The position numbers were made by a program, and so were the translations under genes. Shown here in pieces: positions 1 through 7,431 of a DNA stretch of 64,000 nt. How positions within the stretch are numbered: the stretch's first letter is position 1; the number at the start of each line of letters is the position of its first letter. Source of the DNA: Peptostreptococcus russellii (GTDB lineage: Bacteria; Bacillota; Clostridia; Peptostreptococcales; Peptostreptococcaceae); the NCBI RefSeq assembly GCF_003012055.1, contig NZ_JYGE01000003.1, positions 1-64,000 of the forward strand, in the 5' to 3' direction. The notes beneath the pieces are model-generated. The model was not told the origin of the DNA. It made no database searches and saw only the letters and a list, made by a program, of their open reading frames with translations.

Positions 1-175
1 AAAAGCAAAAGCAAAAGCAAATATTAAAAATACTTGAAAAATAGAAAGCTTAAGTAAGTATTTTAAAAATAATAAATAAAATCTATATATTGGAAAATAT
101 TTTAAAACATAATTAAAAATATAGGAGATTTTTATACTGGGATAGGTTATAATATTACTTTGGAGGTGATAAAAT
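1..175 (+). promoter_or_regulatory. Detached promoter and RBS of the yjdM/phnA-like gene
   Basis: AT-rich chromosomal leader. A TATAAT -10-like hexamer lies at 148-153, followed by a strong ribosome binding site (GGAGGTG, about 162-168) and ATG at 174. Only the first two codons (ATG AGT) follow before the mobile element begins. The rest of the gene resumes at 10856, so this leader originally drove that gene and is now 10.7 kb away from it. A short AAAAGC repeat (three units) at the very start looks like simple sequence. Confidence 0.7.
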
Positions 176-181
176 GAGTAT
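176..181 (+). repeat. Left 6-bp junction repeat GAGTAT
   Basis: This is the left copy of the 6-bp sequence found at both element ends. It overlaps the final base of the original ATG (174-176). Downstream element sequence (ACTTATTTGTCC) resembles the chromosomal continuation at the right end (GCCAAATTGTCC), so about 18 bp are partly similar at both recombining sites. Confidence 0.7.
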
Positions 182-266
182 ACTTATTTGTCCTATAAAC
201 TATTTAGCAGCATAATAGATTTATTGAATAGGTCATTTAAGTTGAGCATATTAGAGGAGGAAAATC

Positions 267-404
267 TTGGAGAAATATTTGAAGAACCCGATTACATGGA
301 TTGGATTAGTTCTTGTGGTTACGTGGTTTTTAACTAAAAGTAGTGAATTTTTGATTTTTGGTGTGTGTGTCTTGTTGTTAGTATTTGCTAGTCAAAGTGA
401 TTAA
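267..404 (+). CDS. Small hydrophobic protein, 45 aa, element-encoded
   Basis: TTG-start reading frame with a strong GAGGAGG ribosome binding site 7-8 bases upstream. The product is short and very hydrophobic: a Trp/Leu/Val-rich helix at residues 9-22, a short KSSE turn, then a second hydrophobic segment at about 27-41 ending in ASQSD. This suggests two membrane-spanning helices. From memory it resembles a small ORF of Tn916-type elements near the mobilisation gene (orf19 region), but I cannot confirm this. Its function is unknown. It lies 53 bp upstream of the resolvase start and reads in the same direction. Confidence 0.6.
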   Translation: MEKYLKNPITWIGLVLVVTWFLTKSSEFLIFGVCVLLLVFASQSD

Positions 405-457
405 ATAGAATTCATATCCAATTTATTTTTTTCTTAACAAGGGAGGTGTTTTTTAAC

Positions 458-1075
458 ATGACTAAAGTAGGGTATGCACGTGTCAGTAGCAAAGAACAGA
501 ACTTAGATAGACAACTGAAAGCGTTAGAGGGCGTTTCTAAGGTCTTTTCAGACAAAGCAAGCGGTCAATCGGTCGAACGCCCACAATTACAAGCTATGCT
601 TAACTATATTCGTGAAGGGGATATAGTTGTTGTTACTGAATTAGATCGATTAGGACGAAATAATAAAGAATTAACAGAATTGATGAATCAAATTCAAATT
701 AAGGGGGCAACCCTGGAAGTCTTAAATTTACCCTCAATGAATGGTATTGAAGATGAAAATTTAAGACGGCTGATTAATAATTTAGTGATTGAATTGTATA
801 AGTACCAAGCGGAATCTGAACGCAAACGAATTAAAGAACGCCAAGCCCAAGGAATTGAAATTGCTAAGAAAAAAGGAAAATTCAAAGGGCGACAACTGAA
901 ATTCAAAGAAAATGATCCACGTTTACAACACGCTTTCGATTTGTTTTTGAACGGTTTATCCGATAAAGAAGTTGAAGAACAAACTGGAATTAATCGCCGA
1001 ACGTTTAGAAGGTATCGATCAAGATACAACGTGACAGTCGATCAAAGAAAAAACAATGAAAAGAGGGATAGTTAA
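458..1075 (+). CDS. Beta-type serine resolvase/invertase (pSM19035/pAMbeta1 family)
   Basis: Small serine recombinase of 205 aa. The N-terminal catalytic domain opens with GYARVSSKEQNLDRQ, containing the nucleophile serine of the YARVS motif. It continues with the conserved VTELDRLGRN segment at about 60-70, a long E-helix (about 100-130) rich in ERKRIKERQ, and a C-terminal helix-turn-helix ending in INRRTFRRYRSRYNV. Length and motifs match the Inc18 beta recombinase, which resolves plasmid multimers and can also invert DNA with Hbsu help. ATG 458 was chosen because GGGAGGTG (441-448) lies just upstream; an in-frame ATG at 446 falls on that site. The stop overlaps the topoisomerase start by one base, so the two are translationally coupled. 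Confidence 0.92.
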   Translation: MTKVGYARVSSKEQNLDRQLKALEGVSKVFSDKASGQSVERPQLQAMLNYIREGDIVVVTELDRLGRNNKELTELMNQIQIKGATLEVLNLPSMNGIEDENLRRLINNLVIELYKYQAESERKRIKERQAQGIEIAKKKGKFKGRQLKFKENDPRLQHAFDLFLNGLSDKEVEEQTGINRRTFRRYRSRYNVTVDQRKNNEKRDS

Positions 1076-3219
1076 TGAGTACGGTTATTTTAGCTGAAAA
1101 ACCAAGCCAGGCATTAGCCTATGCAAGTGCTTTAAAACAAAGCACCAAAAAAGACGGTTATTTTGAGATCAAAGACCCAATCTTTGCAGATGAAACGTTT
1201 ATCACGTTTGGTTTTGGGCATTTAGTCGAGTTAGCAGAACCAGGTCATTATGACGAAAAGTGGCAAAATTGGAAACTTGAATCATTGCCGATTTTTCCTG
1301 ATCGATACGATTTTGAAGTGGCAACAGATAAAAAAAAGCAGTTTAAAATTGTTGCTGAACTTTTAAAACAAGCAAATACAATCATTGTCGCAACAGATAG
1401 CGACAGAGAAGGCGAAAACATTGCCTGGTCGATCATTCATAAAGCAAATGCCTTTTCTAAAGATAAAACGTATAAAAGACTATGGATCAATAGTTTAGAA
1501 AAAGATGTGATCCGTAGCGGTTTTCAAAATTTGCAACCAGGAATGAATTACTATCCCTTTTATCAAGAAGCGCAAACACGCCAAATTGCCGATTGGTTGA
1601 TCGGCATGAATGCAAGCCCTTTGTATACGTTAAATTTACAGCAGAAGGGCGTACAAGGTACATTTTCACTAGGACGTGTTCAAACGCCCACCTTATATCT
1701 TATTTTTCAGCGCCAGGAAGCCATAGAAAACTTTAGAAAAGAACCTTTTTTCGAGGTGGAAGCTAGTATAAAAGTAAACCAAGGGTCATTTAAGGGCGTT
1801 ATAAGCCCCACACAGCGCTTTAAAACCCAAGAGGAGCTTTTAGCTTTTGTTTCTTCTGAACAAGCTAAAATAGGCAATCAAGAGGGGATAATTGCTGATG
1901 TTCAAACCAAAGAGAAGAAAACGAATAGTCCGAGTTTGTTTTCTTTAAGTAGTTTGCAATCAAAAGTTAATCAGCTTTATAAAGCGACAGCGAGCCAAAC
2001 TTTAAAAGCTATGCAAGGACTGTATGAAGCAAAATTATTGAGTTATCCAAGAACAGATACACCATTTATTACAGAGAACGAATTTGCTTATTTAAAAGCG
2101 AATTTTGGCAAATATAGCGGTTTTTTAGGACTTGATCTTGAAATGGTTCAAACAGAGCCTAGAAAGCGTTATGTGGACGGTAGTAAGGTACAGGAACACC
2201 ACGCCATTATCCCAACAAAACAAGTACCTACCGAATCTGCATTAGCGAAAATGGACGATTTACAACGAAAAATATATGCTTTAGTCGTTAAAACGACCGT
2301 TGCCATGTTTCTACCTGATTATTTGTATGAAGAAACTAAGATACAAACCAAAGTAGCCGACTTACTTTTTCAATCAATAGGCAAGACACCAAAGCAAGAA
2401 GGTTGGAAAATTCTTTTCAAACAACAAACCAAAGAAGAAGAAGAGGACGTTCAAACGTTACCCTTGGTTATCATTGGAGAACATGCCGAGGTTGACGTTA
2501 AGAGTGCCGAAAAAGAAACACAACCACCGAAAGCTTTTACAGAGGGTACATTATTAACTGCTATGAAAACGGCGAATAAAACGGTTGATGATGAAGAAGC
2601 AATCAAGATTTTACAAGAAGTTGAGGGGATTGGAACAGAAGCGACAAGAGCAAGCATTATTGAAGCCTTGAAACAAAAAGAATATATCCAAGTGATTAAG
2701 AATAAGCTTGTTGTAACTGAAAAAGGAAAATTATTGTGCCAGGCAGTTGAAAGTCAGCACCTTTTAACGAGTGCTGAAATGACGGCTAAATGGGAAACGT
2801 ATTTAAAAAAAATCGGTAAAAGAGAAGGCAATCAAGAGAACTTTATTACGAATATCAAAAAATTCATTGTTCATTTACTGGAAGCTGTACCTAACGATAT
2901 AGAAAAACTAAATTTTTCTGATTACCAGGAACAGAAAGAAAAAGAAGCAGAAAAAAGTATTGTAGGAAAATGTCCTAAGTGTGGCAACAATATTGTATTA
3001 AAAAAATCGTTTTATGGTTGTTCAAATTATCCTGAATGTAAGTTTACTTTAGCTGAACATTTTAGAAAGAAAAAACTCACCAAAACAAATGTAAAAGAAT
3101 TACTAGAGGGAAAAGAAACCCTGGTAAAAGGAATCAAAACGAAAGATAGAAAGTCCTACAATGCCGTTGTAAAAATCGGAGAAAAGGGATATATTGATTT
3201 TATATCTTTCTCAAAATAA
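1075..3219 (+). CDS. topB: DNA topoisomerase III (Top-beta of Inc18 plasmids)
   Basis: Type IA topoisomerase of 714 aa, normal family length. The Toprim domain is at the N-terminus (VILAEKPSQA, then ATDSDREGE with the acidic metal-binding residues at about 105-113). The active-site tyrosine lies in the motif SYPRTDTPF at about 323-331. A C-terminal four-cysteine zinc finger (CPKCG, later CSNYPEC) lies at about 639-660. The enzyme relaxes and decatenates DNA by single-strand passage and in Inc18 plasmids assists replication. It overlaps the resolvase stop and ends in a strong hairpin terminator. Its last 260 bp are duplicated at 4533-4792, which marks a recombination event around erm(B). Confidence 0.95.
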   Translation: MSTVILAEKPSQALAYASALKQSTKKDGYFEIKDPIFADETFITFGFGHLVELAEPGHYDEKWQNWKLESLPIFPDRYDFEVATDKKKQFKIVAELLKQANTIIVATDSDREGENIAWSIIHKANAFSKDKTYKRLWINSLEKDVIRSGFQNLQPGMNYYPFYQEAQTRQIADWLIGMNASPLYTLNLQQKGVQGTFSLGRVQTPTLYLIFQRQEAIENFRKEPFFEVEASIKVNQGSFKGVISPTQRFKTQEELLAFVSSEQAKIGNQEGIIADVQTKEKKTNSPSLFSLSSLQSKVNQLYKATASQTLKAMQGLYEAKLLSYPRTDTPFITENEFAYLKANFGKYSGFLGLDLEMVQTEPRKRYVDGSKVQEHHAIIPTKQVPTESALAKMDDLQRKIYALVVKTTVAMFLPDYLYEETKIQTKVADLLFQSIGKTPKQEGWKILFKQQTKEEEEDVQTLPLVIIGEHAEVDVKSAEKETQPPKAFTEGTLLTAMKTANKTVDDEEAIKILQEVEGIGTEATRASIIEALKQKEYIQVIKNKLVVTEKGKLLCQAVESQHLLTSAEMTAKWETYLKKIGKREGNQENFITNIKKFIVHLLEAVPNDIEKLNFSDYQEQKEKEAEKSIVGKCPKCGNNIVLKKSFYGCSNYPECKFTLAEHFRKKKLTKTNVKELLEGKETLVKGIKTKDRKSYNAVVKIGEKGYIDFISFSK

Positions 3220-3283
3220 ACATAAAAGCCCTTTAAAGAGGGCTTTTATATATTAATCACAAATCACTTATCACAAATCACTT
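2960..3283 (+). repeat. Direct repeat copy 1: topB tail, terminator, operator start
   Basis: About 324 bp repeated almost exactly at 4533-4856, an offset of 1573 bp. The repeat covers the topoisomerase zinc finger and stop, its terminator and the first omega heptads. The two copies flank the truncated omega and erm(B), so homologous recombination between them would delete that cassette and leave an intact topB-delta arrangement. Confidence 0.9.
3224..3250 (+). terminator. topB terminator hairpin
   Basis: AAAAGCCC and GGGCTTTT arms separated by 8 bases directly after the topB stop codon, followed by a weak U-rich stretch. An identical copy follows the duplicated topB tail at 4797-4820. Confidence 0.85.
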
Positions 3284-3296
3284 GTGATTTGTGATT
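3255..3296. promoter_or_regulatory. Omega repressor operator array 1 (six heptads)
   Basis: Six contiguous copies of the omega-binding heptad (A/T)ATCAC(A/T): four direct, then two inverted (TGTGATT). These arrays are the known binding sites of the ribbon-helix-helix repressor omega in pSM19035-type plasmids, located at its target promoters. This copy precedes the truncated omega and so may still control transcription into erm(B). Confidence 0.9.
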
Positions 3297-3338
3297 GTTG
3301 ATGATAAAATAAGAATAAGAAGAAATAGAAAGAAGTGA

Positions 3339-3578
3339 GTGATTGTGGGAAATTTAGGCGCACAAAAAGAAAAACGAAATGATACACCAATCAGTGCAAA
3401 AAAAGATATAATGGGAGATAAGACGGTTCGTGTTCGTGCTGACTTGCACCATATCATAAAAATCGAAACAGCAAAGAATGGCGGAAACGTAAAAGAAGTT
3501 ATGGAAATAAGACTTAGAAGCAAACTTAAGAGTGTGTTGATAGTGCAGTATCTTAAAATTTTGTATAATAGGAATTGA
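3339..3578 (+). pseudogene. Truncated omega repressor fused to erm(B) upstream DNA
   Basis: Identical to the intact omega at 5883-6098 for its first 55 or so codons, apart from one Ala-to-Glu change (the EKRND segment). Homology stops at 3505, inside the VKEVM codons. After that the frame runs into the sequence that precedes erm(B) and ends at 3578 with an unrelated 24-residue tail. The lost portion holds the C-terminal dimerisation helix, so a functional repressor is unlikely. GTG start with a good upstream AGAAAGAAGTGA Shine-Dalgarno region, as in the intact copy. Confidence 0.85.
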
Positions 3579-3624
3579 AGTTAAATTAGATGCTAAAAAT
3601 TTGTAATTAAGAAGGAGTGATTAC

Positions 3625-4362
3625 ATGAACAAAAATATAAAATATTCTCAAAACTTTTTAACGAGTGAAAAAGTACTCAACCAAATAATAAAACAATTGA
3701 ATTTAAAAGAAACCGATACCGTTTACGAAATTGGAACAGGTAAAGGGCATTTAACGACGAAACTGGCTAAAATAAGTAAACAGGTAACGTCTATTGAATT
3801 AGACAGTCATCTATTCAACTTATCGTCAGAAAAATTAAAACTGAATACTCGTGTCACTTTAATTCACCAAGATATTCTACAGTTTCAATTCCCTAACAAA
3901 CAGAGGTATAAAATTGTTGGGAGTATTCCTTACCATTTAAGCACACAAATTATTAAAAAAGTGGTTTTTGAAAGCCATGCGTCTGACATCTATCTGATTG
4001 TTGAAGAAGGATTCTACAAGCGTACCTTGGATATTCACCGAACACTAGGGTTGCTCTTGCACACTCAAGTCTCGATTCAGCAATTGCTTAAGCTGCCAGC
4101 GGAATGCTTTCATCCTAAACCAAAAGTAAACAGTGTCTTAATAAAACTTACCCGCCATACCACAGATGTTCCAGATAAATATTGGAAGCTATATACGTAC
4201 TTTGTTTCAAAATGGGTCAATCGAGAATATCGTCAACTGTTTACTAAAAATCAGTTTCATCAAGCAATGAAACACGCCAAAGTAAACAATTTAAGTACCG
4301 TTACTTATGAGCAAGTATTGTCTATTTTTAATAGTTATCTATTATTTAACGGGAGGAAATAA
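3625..4362 (+). CDS. erm(B): 23S rRNA (adenine-N6)-dimethyltransferase Erm(B)
   Basis: Full-length 245-aa Erm(B). It dimethylates A2058 of 23S rRNA and confers macrolide, lincosamide and streptogramin B resistance. The SAM-binding motif is at 35-43 (YEIGTGKGH), the acidic residue of motif II is in SIELDSH, and the catalytic motif IV reads SIPYHL where the textbook form is NIPYHL. From memory both Asn and Ser variants circulate naturally in Erm(B). A good RBS (AAGGAG) precedes the ATG. The usual leader peptide and attenuator are missing: the gene follows a truncated omega gene after about 120 bp, with a TATAAT at 3564-3569, consistent with constitutive expression. Confidence 0.97.
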
Positions 4363-4366
4363 TTCT

Positions 4367-4498
4367 ATGAGTCGCTTTTGTAAATTTGGAAAGTTACACG
4401 TTACTAAAGGGAATGTAGATAAATTATTAGGTATACTACTGACAGCTTCCAAGGAGCTAAAGAGGTCCCTAGCGCCTACGGGGAATTTGTATCGATAA
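4367..4498 (+). CDS. erm(B)-associated 43-aa ORF
   Basis: Short ORF beginning 4 bases after the erm(B) stop, with GGGAGG 11 bases upstream that lies inside the erm(B) coding end. The product is basic (FCKFGKLHVTKGNVDKLL at the N-terminus) and has no domain I recognise. From memory the same small ORF accompanies many erm(B) copies. Its 3' end runs into the large hairpin that follows, so it may be only the beginning of a gene cut off when the cassette formed. Confidence 0.5.
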   Translation: MSRFCKFGKLHVTKGNVDKLLGILLTASKELKRSLAPTGNLYR

Positions 4499-4533
4499 GG
4501 GGTACAAATTCCCACTAAGCGCTCGGGACCCCT
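4462..4533 (+). terminator. Large imperfect palindrome after erm(B)
   Basis: Roughly 70-bp imperfect inverted repeat: GGTCCC pairs with GGGACC, then further inward AGCGC with GCGCT and GGGAATTTGTA with TACAAATTCCC around a short loop. It marks the exact right edge of the erm(B) cassette, because topB-tail homology starts at 4533. It could terminate erm(B) transcription, although no long T-run follows. Confidence 0.65.
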
Positions 4534-4792
4534 TGTAGGAAAATGTCCTAAGTGTGGCAACAATATTGTATTAAAAAAATCGTTTTATGGTTGTTCAAAT
4601 TATCCTGAATGTACCTTCACTTTAGCTGAACATTTTAGAAAGAAAAAACTCACCAAAACAAATGTAAAAGAATTACTAGAGGGAAAAGAAACCCTGGTAA
4701 AAGGAATCAAAACGAAAGATAGAAAGTCCTACAATGCCGTTGTAAAAATCGGAGAAAAGGGATATATTGATTTTATCTCTTTTTCAAAATAA
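4533..4792 (+). pseudogene. Duplicated 3' fragment of topB
   Basis: Second copy of the last 86 or so codons of topB (zinc finger through stop) with no start. A few substitutions separate it from 2960-3219, for example Lys-Phe to Thr-Phe after the PEC motif. It is followed by the same hairpin terminator (4797-4820) and an omega operator array. In the ancestral plasmid order topB directly precedes delta, so this is the original junction and the upstream copy came with the erm(B) cassette, or the reverse. Confidence 0.92.
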
Positions 4793-4796
4793 GCAT

Positions 4797-4822
4797 AAAA
4801 GCCCTTTAAAGAGGGCTTTTAT
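4797..4822 (+). terminator. Terminator of duplicated topB tail
   Basis: Same AAAAGCCC/GGGCTTTT hairpin as at 3224-3247. It lies directly before the delta operator array and insulates delta from read-through. Confidence 0.8.
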
Positions 4823-4827
4823 ATATT

Positions 4828-4890
4828 AATCACAAATCACTTATCACAAATCACAAGTGATTAATCACAAATCACTTGTGATTTGTGATT
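4828..4890. promoter_or_regulatory. Omega operator array 2 (nine heptads) at the delta promoter
   Basis: Nine contiguous heptads of the (A/T)ATCAC(A/T) type in mixed orientation, ending 46 bases before the delta start codon. This matches the known control of the delta promoter by omega in pSM19035-type plasmids, where delta (ParA) and omega (ParB-like) form the partition pair and these arrays also serve as parS-like centromeres. Confidence 0.9.
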
Positions 4891-4936
4891 CCTAATGATA
4901 CAATATTACTATACAAAAAAAGAATGGGGCGTAGTT

Positions 4937-5791
4937 ATGGAGAAGGAAGAACTCAAAATACTTGAAGAATTAAGACGTATTTTAAACAGTAAAAATGAAG
5001 CGATTGTTATCTTAAACAATTATTTTAAAGGTGGTGTTGGAAAGTCAAAATTATCGACTATGTTTGCTTACTTGACAGACAAATTTAATTTAAAAGTTTT
5101 AATGATCGATAAGGACTTACAAGCAACATTGACAAAAGACTTAGCAAAAACATTTAAGGTAGAATTGCCACGTGTTAATTTTTATGAAGGACTGAAAAAT
5201 GGAAACTTGGCTTCTTCTATTGTTCATTTGACTGATAATTTAGACTTGATCCCTGGCACGTTTGATTTGATGTTACTGCCAAAATTAACTCGCTCATGGA
5301 CTTTTGAAAATGAAAGTAGATTGCTTGCTACTCTTTTAGCACCTTTAAAAAGTGACTATGATCTCATTATTATTGATACTGTACCAACGCCAAGCGTTTA
5401 TACAAATAATGCAATCGTGGCAAGTGATTACGTTATGATCCCTTTACAAGCAGAAGAAGAAAGTACAAACAACATTCAAAACTATATTTCCTATTTGATT
5501 GATTTACAAGAACAGTTTAACCCTGGACTAGATATGATCGGTTTTGTTCCTTATTTAGTTGATACGGACAGCGCAACGATAAAATCAAACCTGGAAGAAC
5601 TGTACAAGCAACATAAAGAAGATAACTTGGTTTTCCAAAATATTATCAAGCGAAGTAATAAAGTAAGTACCTGGTCTAAAAACGGAATTACAGAACACAA
5701 AGGCTATGACAAAAAAGTTTTATCCATGTATGAGAACGTATTTTTTGAAATGCTTGAGCGAATCATTCAATTAGAAAACGAAAAAGAATAG
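4937..5791 (+). CDS. ParA-type partition ATPase delta
   Basis: Walker-type ParA ATPase of 284 aa from ATG 4937. An upstream in-frame ATG at 4895 would give 298 aa but lacks an RBS. Deviant Walker A motif FKGGVGKSK lies at about 30-38, the ParA switch region IDKDLQ at about 58-63, and Walker B LIIIDTVP at about 143-150. With omega it segregates the plasmid by binding non-specific DNA and relocating omega-bound sites. It is flanked by omega operator arrays on both sides. In an integrated element without a replication gene its original partition role is probably idle. It matches the delta protein of pSM19035 closely from memory. Confidence 0.92.
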   Translation: MEKEELKILEELRRILNSKNEAIVILNNYFKGGVGKSKLSTMFAYLTDKFNLKVLMIDKDLQATLTKDLAKTFKVELPRVNFYEGLKNGNLASSIVHLTDNLDLIPGTFDLMLLPKLTRSWTFENESRLLATLLAPLKSDYDLIIIDTVPTPSVYTNNAIVASDYVMIPLQAEEESTNNIQNYISYLIDLQEQFNPGLDMIGFVPYLVDTDSATIKSNLEELYKQHKEDNLVFQNIIKRSNKVSTWSKNGITEHKGYDKKVLSMYENVFFEMLERIIQLENEKE

Positions 5792-5840
5792 AATCACAAA
5801 TCACAAGTGATTAATCACAAATCACTTGTGATTTGTGATT
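5792..5840. promoter_or_regulatory. Omega operator array 3 (seven heptads) at the omega promoter
   Basis: Seven contiguous heptads beginning one base after the delta stop, 42 bp upstream of the omega GTG start. Seven heptads is the number I remember for the autoregulated omega promoter of pSM19035. A TAAAAT-like -10 lies just downstream. Confidence 0.9.
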
Positions 5841-5882
5841 GTTGATGATAAAATAAGAATAAGAAGAAATAGAAAGAAGTGA

Positions 5883-6098
5883 GTGATTGTGGGAAATTTA
5901 GGCGCACAAAAAGCAAAACGAAATGATACACCAATCAGTGCAAAAAAAGATATAATGGGAGATAAGACGGTTCGTGTTCGTGCTGACTTGCACCATATCA
6001 TAAAAATCGAAACAGCAAAGAATGGCGGAAACGTAAAAGAAGTTATGGATCAAGCCTTAGAAGAATATATACGGAAATATTTACCTGACAAACTTTAA
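5883..6098 (+). CDS. Omega transcriptional repressor (ribbon-helix-helix)
   Basis: 71-aa global repressor of Inc18-type plasmids. It is a short ribbon-helix-helix protein with the beta strand KTVRVRADLHH at about 28-38 followed by two helices. It binds the heptad arrays listed here, represses delta and itself, and acts as the centromere-binding partner of delta. GTG start with GAAAGAAGTGA upstream. It is followed after 16 bp by epsilon, so omega-epsilon-zeta formed an operon. A truncated near-identical copy is at 3339. Confidence 0.93.
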   Translation: MIVGNLGAQKAKRNDTPISAKKDIMGDKTVRVRADLHHIIKIETAKNGGNVKEVMDQALEEYIRKYLPDKL

Positions 6099-6114
6099 AA
6101 GGAGTGAAAATGAA

Positions 6115-6387
6115 ATGGCAGTTACGTATGAAAAAACATTTGAAATAGAGATCATTAACGAATTATCGGCAAGCGTTTATAATCGAGTATTAAACTATGT
6201 TTTGAACCATGAATTAAATAAAAATGACTCTCAATTATTGGAAGTCAATTTATTAAACCAATTAAAGCTTGCAAAACGTGTAAATCTTTTTGATTATTCT
6301 TTAGAAGAATTACAAGCCGTTCATGAGTATTGGCGGTCAATGAATCGTTACTCAAAACAAGTTTTGAATAAAGAGAAAGTGGCTTAA
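6115..6387 (+). CDS. Epsilon antitoxin (PezA-like, Epsilon/Zeta system)
   Basis: 90-aa all-helical antitoxin of the type II epsilon-zeta system. In pSM19035 epsilon binds zeta and blocks ATP/UNAG access to the toxin kinase. The sequence is complete, starts MAVTYEKTFE, and is highly charged with the expected helical pattern through the SKQVLNKEKVA end. A good AAGGAG precedes the ATG. One base separates its stop from the zeta start. Because zeta is disrupted here, epsilon is an orphan antitoxin. Confidence 0.9.
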   Translation: MAVTYEKTFEIEIINELSASVYNRVLNYVLNHELNKNDSQLLEVNLLNQLKLAKRVNLFDYSLEELQAVHEYWRSMNRYSKQVLNKEKVA

Positions 6388-6388
6388 T

Positions 6389-6540
6389 ATGGCAAATATA
6401 GTCAATTTTACTGACAAACAGTTTGAGAATCGCTTAAATGATAATTTAGAAGAATTGGTTCAAGTAAAAAAGCGGTTGAATCGCCAACCGCTTTTTTACT
6501 TGGTGGGCAATCAGGGTCAGGGAAAACCAGTTTGCGAAGA
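6389..6540 (+). pseudogene. Zeta toxin 5' fragment (frameshifted)
   Basis: Begins MANIVNFTDKQFENRL, the zeta toxin N-terminus. At about 6464-6470 one base is missing relative to the expected reading (GGT AAA AAA appears as GT AAAAAA). The ATG frame then fails, while a neighbouring frame still encodes [14 protein letters not shown] and the Walker A GSGKTSLR of zeta. Homology ends near 6540 after the P-loop, where unrelated DNA begins. The kinase core is absent, so no toxin can be made. Confidence 0.9.
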
Positions 6541-6597
6541 AGATGATTGAGCAGGCAGGAACAAAGTGATAAATTCAAATTGTGAGGGAAAATACAG

Positions 6598-7143
6598 ATG
6601 AATCAAGGAAGAATTATTGTGATTACAGGCTCACCGGGGACAGGAAAAACAACAACTGCGTCAATTGTCGCAAAGGAATCAGATATGGATAAATCAGTGC
6701 ATATGCACACCGATGACTTTTTTCATTACTTAAGCAAAGGCGCAATACCACCACATTTGCCAGAATCCAACAAGCAAAATCTGGTTGTCATTGAAGCCTT
6801 TTTAGAAGCTGCAAAGCGATATGCTCGTGGCGGATATGATGTAATTGTAGATGGGATTGTCGGGCCATGGTTTTTGGAGCCATGGAAAGCTCTTGCCCAA
6901 GAAGATTACGAGGTACACTATATTGTATTAAGAGCGAGTAAAAAAGAAACTATGAAGCGAGCTGTGGAACGCTCAAAATTAGATAGAAAAACAAATATTG
7001 AATTAGTGGAAACAATGTGGGAGCAATTTTCCGGTTTGGGGATATATGAATCAAATGTCATAGACACAACTACATTCACAATTAAAGATACGGTTTCCGC
7101 AATAAAAGAAAGAGTTGCATGTGGGACGTCTTTACTATCTTAG
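6598..7143 (+). CDS. P-loop kinase-like NTPase of unknown function inserted in zeta
   Basis: 181-aa protein with Walker A GSPGTGKTT at 11-19 and a second acidic motif HTDDFFHYL at about 37-45, typical of small-molecule or nucleotide kinases. YDVIVDGIVGPW at about 78-89 resembles the Walker B/substrate region of chloramphenicol phosphotransferase and zeta-like kinases. An arginine-rich lid (MKRAVERSKLDRK) lies near 122-134. I see no family that fixes the substrate. It sits inside the disrupted zeta gene with higher-GC flanking DNA, so it arrived as a passenger. It could be an antibiotic-modifying or detoxifying kinase; that is inference. Confidence 0.75.
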   Translation: MNQGRIIVITGSPGTGKTTTASIVAKESDMDKSVHMHTDDFFHYLSKGAIPPHLPESNKQNLVVIEAFLEAAKRYARGGYDVIVDGIVGPWFLEPWKALAQEDYEVHYIVLRASKKETMKRAVERSKLDRKTNIELVETMWEQFSGLGIYESNVIDTTTFTIKDTVSAIKERVACGTSLLS

Positions 7144-7431
7144 ACATTCCCATTTGTCAGGAAGATAGCAAAGCCAGCCGAGCCAGTCAACGGTCAAGAT
7201 GAACGGCGCATTTCATGCGCCGCCGTTGACAGTCACGCCCGTCTTTGCTAAAAAGTAATCAAGGCGGGAAAGCCCTAAAATGGCTTCCCGCCCATTTCAA
7301 TTTTTAGAAAAGAAACGCTCCAAAATCAGAAAGAGAGCGTCCAAGCACTTTGAGGGATTGGCCGCCTTGTCCACCCATTCAGCGGGACAGCGGGCGGAGG
7401 TCAAGGCCGGGTGTAAACCCGTTCATTTCAG
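7144..7431. other. GC-richer inserted flank with hairpins
   Basis: Visibly GC-richer than anything around it. It holds two strong hairpins: one nested around 7187-7232 (GTCAACGG/CCGTTGAC outside, CGGCGCA/TGCGCCG inside) and one near 7263-7291 (GGCGGGAA/TTCCCGCC). A reading frame from 7280 to 7531 crosses the junction into zeta DNA and has no coding support. From memory similar DNA follows tet genes in Clostridiales conjugative elements. It came with the kinase gene. Confidence 0.6.

Noticed and set aside
4307..4366. Longer start for the small ORF after erm(B)
   Set aside because: This extension lies inside the erm(B) coding end; ATG 4367 has the GGGAGG site and is preferred.
3255..5840. Short regular repeats as a CRISPR array
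   Set aside because: Units are contiguous 7-bp heptads without spacers and match known omega operators; no cas genes are present.
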